The notes beneath the pieces are model-generated. The model did not search any database. It was not told where the DNA came from and saw nothing but the letters and a program-made list of their open reading frames with translations. A DNA stretch of 64,000 nt from Actinomadura rupiterrae (GTDB taxonomy: Bacteria; Actinomycetota; Actinomycetes; Streptosporangiales; Streptosporangiaceae). The stretch is taken from positions 124,001-188,000 of the forward strand of contig NZ_JAMZEA010000017.1 of NCBI RefSeq assembly GCF_024172125.1, read 5' to 3'. Numbering within the stretch: position 1 is the stretch's first letter; each line of letters opens with the position of its first letter. Made by a program: the position numbers and the translations under genes. Below, in pieces: positions 57,250 through 64,000 of this stretch.

Positions 57250-57267
57250 TTCAACCGTATCGTTGAA
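57250..57267. promoter_or_regulatory. Operator upstream of the erythromycin-esterase-like gene
   Basis: TTCAAC-CGTATC-GTTGAA is an 18-base dyad with perfect 6-base arms, 3 bases from the esterase ATG. Its position between the divergent esterase and TioE-like genes makes the MerR-type regulator the likely binder. Confidence 0.72.
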
Positions 57268-57323
57268 CCTGCGGTGTAAACTTTGAGCGTTATCCCAGGC
57301 GGAACTAGGGGTGAAGTCTCAAA

Positions 57324-58049
57324 ATGGGGTTGCGGCCGGTCGATCTGGCGCGGGAGCACGGGCTGTCCACGCAGGCGGTGCGCAACTACGAGGAGGCGGG
57401 CATCCTGCCGCCTTCGGAGCGCTCGCCGCACGGCTACCGCTCCTACGGCCCCCGGCACGCGGCGGCCCTGCGGACGTTCCTGGCGCTCGTCCCCGCGCAG
57501 GGCCACGCCACCGCGACCGCGATCATGCGTGCGGTGAACGGCGGCGCGCTCGACGACGCGCTGCGCCTCATCGACGACGGCCACGCCGAACTGGCCGGCG
57601 ACCGCCGCACCCTGGAAGCTGTCGAACGCGCCCTGCACGACCTGACACTGCCGGCCGTCCCGCCGGAAGGCGCAGCGAGACGGTCGCAGAACGCGGAGGG
57701 CCCGATGTTCATTGGTCCGCTGGCGCGGAGGCTGGGCGTCCGGCCGGCGACGTTGCGCAAGTGGGAACGCGCCGGACTGGTCGTCCCGGCACGAGACGCG
57801 CATACCGGGTACCGCGTCTACAGCGAGGCCGACGTCCGGGACGTCCTGATGGCACACCAGTTGCGGCGCGGCGGCTACGGCCTGGAACAGATCGCGCAGG
57901 TGCTGGAACACATGCGGACGGCTGGCGGCCCAGAACCCCTGCAAGCGGCCCTGCGCGAATGGCACGACCGCCTCACCGCCCGCGGCCGCGCCCTGCTCAA
58001 AGCCGCCGCGACCCTCGACGACTACCTGGACGGCGGGGCCGGTGGGTGA
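57324..58049 (+). CDS. TioE-like regulator with two MerR-type helix-turn-helices
   Basis: A 241-residue protein with two MerR DNA-binding domains. The first is LRPVDLAREHGLSTQAVRNYEEAGILPPSERSPHGYRSY (residues 3-41, family block) and the second is IGPLARRLGVRPATLRKWERAGLVVPARDAHTGYRVYSE (about 130-168). Between and after them are dimer helices. This double-headed layout is that of TioE-type regulators seen near thiocoraline and other resistance genes. The divergent gene is an esterase of the erythromycin family. Its start ATG is 8 bases after GTGAAG. Confidence 0.85.
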   Translation: MGLRPVDLAREHGLSTQAVRNYEEAGILPPSERSPHGYRSYGPRHAAALRTFLALVPAQGHATATAIMRAVNGGALDDALRLIDDGHAELAGDRRTLEAVERALHDLTLPAVPPEGAARRSQNAEGPMFIGPLARRLGVRPATLRKWERAGLVVPARDAHTGYRVYSEADVRDVLMAHQLRRGGYGLEQIAQVLEHMRTAGGPEPLQAALREWHDRLTARGRALLKAAATLDDYLDGGAGG

Positions 58050-59188
58050 GCGGCGACGACGGGCCTAAGCTGCAGGCGTGGCACAGGCCGATCTTGAGAC
58101 GACCACCGATGCGCGGGTCGAAGGCGCCTCGGTGGCCGACCTGGCGATCCCCTCCGCACCCGAACTACCCCTTCGCGGCACGCCGCCCGCGCGGGTGGCC
58201 GGTGAGCTGGCGAGTTTGATGCGGGCCGCCAGGATGGACGAGTCGGCGCTGCGGGCCACCGGGGTGTGGCTGGTGTCGGGACGGCGGTCGTCCGCGCACA
58301 CGCAGGCCGCCTACCTGCGGGACGTCGGCTGGTGGGTGTGGTGGTGCACGGCGCGCCTGGTCCAGGCCCAGGCGCCGACCCCGCGCGACGCCGACCTGTA
58401 TGTTGCCGATCTGGTCGCCTCGGGCTTGGCGCGCGCGACCGTGAACCGGCGGGTCGCGGCCGTCTCGTCCTGGTACCGGTATCTGGTCCGGGAGGGATGC
58501 GCGCCGGTGAATCCGTTCGAGGGTGCGGAGCGTCCGCGCATGGACACCAGGCATTCGCGCACGCGCGGCCTGTCCAAGCAGCAGGTCGCGGACGTGCTGT
58601 CCTACGCGTCCGAGCACGAGTCCGCGCGCACGTACGCGCTGCTGTGGCTGATGTTCGCGACCGCCGGACGCATCGGCTCGCTGCTGTCGGCGCGGATCGA
58701 GGATCTCGGCGAGGACAGCGGCCACCGCGTGCTGGACGTGGTCGCCAAGGGCGGCCAGAGCAAGCGGTTCGCGCTGCCGCCGCCCGCCGTCGCCGCGCTG
58801 GACCGCTACCTCGCCGAGCGCGGCCGTCCCGGCTCGGGCCCGATCTTCGTCAGCCGGACGGGCCGTCCGCTCGTCCAGTCGTACGTGTGGAAGCTGGTGA
58901 ACCGCGTCGCGGCCGAGTGCGGGGTCGACTTCGTCATCAGCCCGCACTCGTTCCGCCACTCGGCGATCACGATCGCGCTAGGCGAGGGCCGTCCGCTGCA
59001 CGTCGTCCAGGACTTCGCCGGCCACGCCGACCCGCGCACCACCCGCCGCTACGACCGCGACCGCGACGCCCTGGACCGCTCCCCGGCCTACCAACTGGCC
59101 GCCCTGGTCGCCCCGTCCACCCCACCCCCGCCCCTGACCGAGCGCGTCGGTCAGCGGCGGGAGCGCGGTGGACGTGGCGGTGCGCCGG

Positions 59189-61579
<2,391 letters not shown>

Positions 61580-61700
61580 CGTCGGTGTCTCCCGTTTCGG
61601 TCGCCGGGGGTGCGTCCGGCGTTTGGGTCGCGGTCTCTGGCCCCTGGCGACCGGTTCCGTTCGTCGGTTCCGGGCGGCAGGGATCTGCTCCTCCCGGACG

Positions 61701-62654
61701 TTACCCAACGGCACCGACGGTCTCGGCCACGGCGGCCGCGACGTCCTCCTCCACCAGGTCGCCGTTGAGCATCGCGGCGGCGACCGAGCCCTGCGCCGCG
61801 GCGACGATCACCTGGGCGTGCCCGTCCACGACGTTCCCGGCCGCCGAGACGCCGGGGACGCTGGTGCGGCCCATGCCGTCGGTGCGGACCAGGCCGTCCT
61901 CGCCGAGCTCGCAGCCGAGCGCGGTGAGCAGGCCGTCGCGGGGCACCAGGGTGGACTGGACGAACAGGGCGGTGCGCGCGACGACGCGTCCATCGGCCAT
62001 CTCCACACCGTGCAGGCCCGCGTCGTCGGCGACGAGCCGCTTGACCTCGCCCTCGACGACGGTGATGCCGCGCGCGGCCAGGCGGGTGCGGTCCTCGGGC
62101 GAGGGGTCCAGGGTGTGGGTGAACAGGGTGAGGTCGGGGCACCACTGCCTGATCATCAGGGCGTGCTGGACGGCGTGCGGCTGCAGCGCCAGCACCCCGA
62201 CCGGCTCGTCGCGGACCTCGTGGCCGTGGCAGTAGGGGCAGTGCAGGACGTGCCGTCCCCAGCCCTCCCGCAGGCCGGGCAGGTCGGGCAGCTCGTCGTG
62301 CAGCCCGGTCGTCACCAGGACGCGCCGGGTCCGCATCGACGCCCCTCCGGCGAGCCGCACGGTGAACGAGGGGGCTTCCGCGCCGCCGGTCTCGCGGATG
62401 ATCTCGTCCGCGCGGGCCGCGATGGGCCGGACGCCGTAGCGGGCGAGTTCGGCGCGGCCGGCTTCCAGCAGCGCGGCCGGGGGCATGCCGTCGCGGGACA
62501 GGAAACCGTGCATGTGCGCGGCGGGGGCGTTGCGCGGGGAGCCGGTGTCCAGGATCGCGATGCGGCGGCGGGCGCGGGCCAGTTGCAGGCCCGCGTTGAG
62601 CCCGGCGGCGCCGCCGCCCACGATCACCACGTCGTACCGGTCGTTGTCGGTCAT
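61701..62654 (-). CDS. NAD(P)/FAD oxidoreductase (thioredoxin-reductase-like)
   Basis: A 317-residue two-dinucleotide-fold flavoprotein. FAD motif 1 is YDVVIVGGGAAGLNAGLQLA and the second FAD motif is GVSAAGNVVDGHAQVIVAAAQG. A CPYCHG active-site-like pair sits in HVLHCPYCHGHEV (around residue 145), as in thioredoxin-reductase-like enzymes (CxxC), so dithiol or disulfide oxidation is likely. Gliotoxin/holomycin-type disulfide oxidases have the same layout, and an unusual natural-product substrate is possible. It is divergent from an XRE-cupin regulator with a dyad in between. Confidence 0.88.
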   Translation of the reverse strand: MTDNDRYDVVIVGGGAAGLNAGLQLARARRRIAILDTGSPRNAPAAHMHGFLSRDGMPPAALLEAGRAELARYGVRPIAARADEIIRETGGAEAPSFTVRLAGGASMRTRRVLVTTGLHDELPDLPGLREGWGRHVLHCPYCHGHEVRDEPVGVLALQPHAVQHALMIRQWCPDLTLFTHTLDPSPEDRTRLAARGITVVEGEVKRLVADDAGLHGVEMADGRVVARTALFVQSTLVPRDGLLTALGCELGEDGLVRTDGMGRTSVPGVSAAGNVVDGHAQVIVAAAQGSVAAAMLNGDLVEEDVAAAVAETVGAVG

Positions 62655-62721
62655 ATCTACCGTCCGCAGGTCGTTGAGCTGGTCACTTGCGGATCCAGGA
62701 TGCGAGCGGCCCCAAACGCCC

Positions 62722-62737
62722 GGCAACGTTTGTTGCC
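62722..62737. promoter_or_regulatory. XRE-cupin operator
   Basis: GGCAAC-GTTT-GTTGCC is a dyad with perfect 6-base arms, midway between the divergent oxidoreductase and XRE genes and just upstream of the TGGAAT -10 box (62757-62762) of the XRE gene. Confidence 0.78.
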
Positions 62738-62768
62738 ATTTCTGGGACGCGTCGGGTGGAATGGGGCC

Positions 62769-63446
62769 ATGGAACGTCCTCGCGGCCCCGCCACCAGCAC
62801 CGACACCGTCCCCGAGACCGTCGCGGACTCCGGCGGCGACGACCCGTCGGCGGCGATCGACCGGGCCCTGACCGAGGTCGGTCCGCGGCTGCGGAGGCTG
62901 CGCGCCGAGCGCGGCGTCACCCTGGGCGCGCTCGCCGAGGCCACCGGGATCTCCAAGAGCACGCTGTCGCGGCTGGAGTCGGGCCAGCGCAAGCCGAGCC
63001 TGGAGCTGCTGCTGCCGCTCGCGCAGGTGTACCAGGTGCCGCTGGACGAGATGGTCGGCGCGCCGGAGGTCGGCGATCCGCGGGTGCGGCTGACGCCGCG
63101 CGACGGCGGCGACCGGACGGTGATCCCGCTGACCAGGCAGCCCGGGCCGCTGCAGGCGTGGAAGACGATCCTGCCGGCGAAGGCGCGCTGCGAGCCGAAC
63201 CCGGTGACGCACGAGGGCTACGAGTGGCTGTACGTGCTGGCCGGACGGCTCCGGCTGATCGTCGGGGACCACGACCTGGTGCTGGAACCCGGCGAGGCGG
63301 CCGAGTTCGACACGCGACTGCCGCACTGGTTCGGCCCGGCCGGCACCGAGGCGGTGGAGTTGCTCAGCCTGTTCGGGTGCCAGGGCGAGCGCTTCCACCT
63401 GCGCGCGGCACCTAGGTCACGCCGTCCGGGCGCGTCCGCCGACTGA
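62769..63446 (+). CDS. XRE-family regulator with C-terminal cupin domain
   Basis: A 225-residue regulator. The HTH is LRRLRAERGVTLGALAEATGISKSTLSRLESGQRKPSLELLLPLAQ (residues about 41-87, family block). The cupin domain follows, with VTHEGYEWLYVLAGRLRLIVGDHDLVLEPGEAAEFDTRLPHWFGPAG (about 150-195), the usual layout of small-molecule-sensing XRE-cupins. TGGAAT ends 6 nt before the ATG, and no ribosome binding site is clear. It probably represses the divergent thioredoxin-reductase-like gene through the dyad at 62722. Confidence 0.9.
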   Translation: MERPRGPATSTDTVPETVADSGGDDPSAAIDRALTEVGPRLRRLRAERGVTLGALAEATGISKSTLSRLESGQRKPSLELLLPLAQVYQVPLDEMVGAPEVGDPRVRLTPRDGGDRTVIPLTRQPGPLQAWKTILPAKARCEPNPVTHEGYEWLYVLAGRLRLIVGDHDLVLEPGEAAEFDTRLPHWFGPAGTEAVELLSLFGCQGERFHLRAAPRSRRPGASAD

Positions 63447-63458
63447 GCCGTCCGCCGG

Positions 63459-63908
63459 TCAGATCGCCCATTGGGGGCGGTAGGCGGGGTGGTCGGCGTA
63501 GGCGGAGGCCAGCGCGCGCAGGGCGGCGACGCGGACGGTCTGGGCGGCCTCGGCGGCGTCCGAGCGGTGCCCGCTGGACAGCAGCCACGCGGCCTTGGCG
63601 TACTCGTCGAGGATGAGGCGCTTGGCGGCGGCCTCGCGCAGGACGCGGGCGGGGGCGTGGCGCGCGATGTGCTCGGCGTAGGTCTCGTTCTCGGCCTCGG
63701 CGACGAATCCGGGCCGTCCGGAAGGCGCCTGGCCCGGGGCGCCCGACGCGCCGGACCCGCCGGACGTGTCGGCGGACGGTTCGCCGGACGGGGTGTCGAG
63801 GCTGACCGAGCCCGGCGGGGAGGGCCGCCAGGCCGCGCCCGAGCAGGCGCGGGCGATCTGCTCGTCCTTGGCGATCCGGGCGCGTAGGAACTCGACGAGG
63901 TCGTCCAC
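63459..63908 (-). CDS. DUF6221-like actinomycete protein
   Basis: A 149-residue protein matching the DUF6221 pattern: VDDLVEFLRARIAKDEQIARA at the start, then a Pro/Ser-rich middle, RHAPARVLREAAAKRLILDEY, and the end VAALRALASAYADHPAYRPQW. Function unknown. I start at GTG 63906-63908 where the family begins; an ATG 12 codons upstream is possible. Members are common in Streptomycetaceae and relatives, often in mobile regions. The remaining 92 bases to the window edge contain no recognised gene. Confidence 0.8.
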   Translation of the reverse strand: MDDLVEFLRARIAKDEQIARACSGAAWRPSPPGSVSLDTPSGEPSADTSGGSGASGAPGQAPSGRPGFVAEAENETYAEHIARHAPARVLREAAAKRLILDEYAKAAWLLSSGHRSDAAEAAQTVRVAALRALASAYADHPAYRPQWAI

Positions 63909-64000
63909 CCGGCCATTGTGCAGTCCCGGTGCGGCCCGCCGCACCCCACGCGGGTCAGCCGGGGCGCAGCGCGGGTCAGCCTAGGCGCAGTGCGGAGGTC

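Overview
The window is high-GC DNA from a filamentous-type actinomycete. The signs are GTG starts, coding density above 90%, a very large share of one-component regulators, a deazaflavin (F420)-type reductase, a DUF6221-like protein and a TioE-like two-headed MerR regulator. I would guess a Thermomonosporaceae/Streptosporangiales-like chromosome, but genus is not resolvable by eye. No rRNA or tRNA gene was seen.

Left accessory island (1-11,460). A lower-GC JmjC/cupin oxygenase gene (496-1737, minus) is followed by about 0.9 kb of AT-richer non-coding DNA and a seven-repeat type I-E-style CRISPR array (2630-3021) with no cas genes in view. The array runs directly into a decayed Tn5053/Tn7-like transposition operon: tniA lacking its catalytic half, intact tniB, tniQ with a one-base frameshift, and a serine resolvase (tniR-like). 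Two SUKH (SMI1/KNR4) immunity-type genes flank the resolvase. A leader full of helically phased repeats (8209-8317) precedes a tightly coupled three-gene cassette: an all-helical protein of unknown family, a P-loop ATPase with an altered Walker A, and a class I aminoacyl-tRNA-synthetase-like protein fused to an ASCH domain. The cassette ends in a terminator and abuts a sheared MFS transporter gene, which marks the island's right edge. This cassette is my best candidate for an undescribed system.

Regulated redox and efflux units (11,787-30,400). Many small divergent units carry a regulator, a target and a recognisable operator: Rrf2 with the MFS remnant, MarR with an antibiotic-biosynthesis-monooxygenase-type protein, a GntR(YtrA)/ABC/permease/PhzF operon, TetR proteins next to an MFS drug pump and an FAD monooxygenase, and WYL with an NmrA-like reductase. 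Several regulators have a TANNNT -10 box 6-7 nt before the start codon, which suggests leaderless mRNAs.

Amino-acid, detoxification and secondary functions (29,900-49,300). An Lrp regulator faces a PLP dehydratase / esterase / ProC-like operon. Then come VOC, RidA, WYL, LysR, MerR-methyltransferase, DinB, DoxX-AraC, two secreted proteins, a beta-propeller protein, MocR with an MFS pump, MerR-SDR, and an unusual operon of two XapX membrane proteins plus a DAPG/phloretin-hydrolase-family enzyme.

Right end (49,300-64,000). CGNR and ArsR-type regulators, an MFS pump, a secreted propeller protein with LysR, a TetR/aldo-keto reductase pair, an erythromycin-esterase-family gene divergent from the TioE-like regulator, an orphan tyrosine recombinase, a UvrA-like ABC protein (resistance type), a thioredoxin-reductase-like oxidoreductase divergent from an XRE-cupin regulator, and a DUF6221-like gene.
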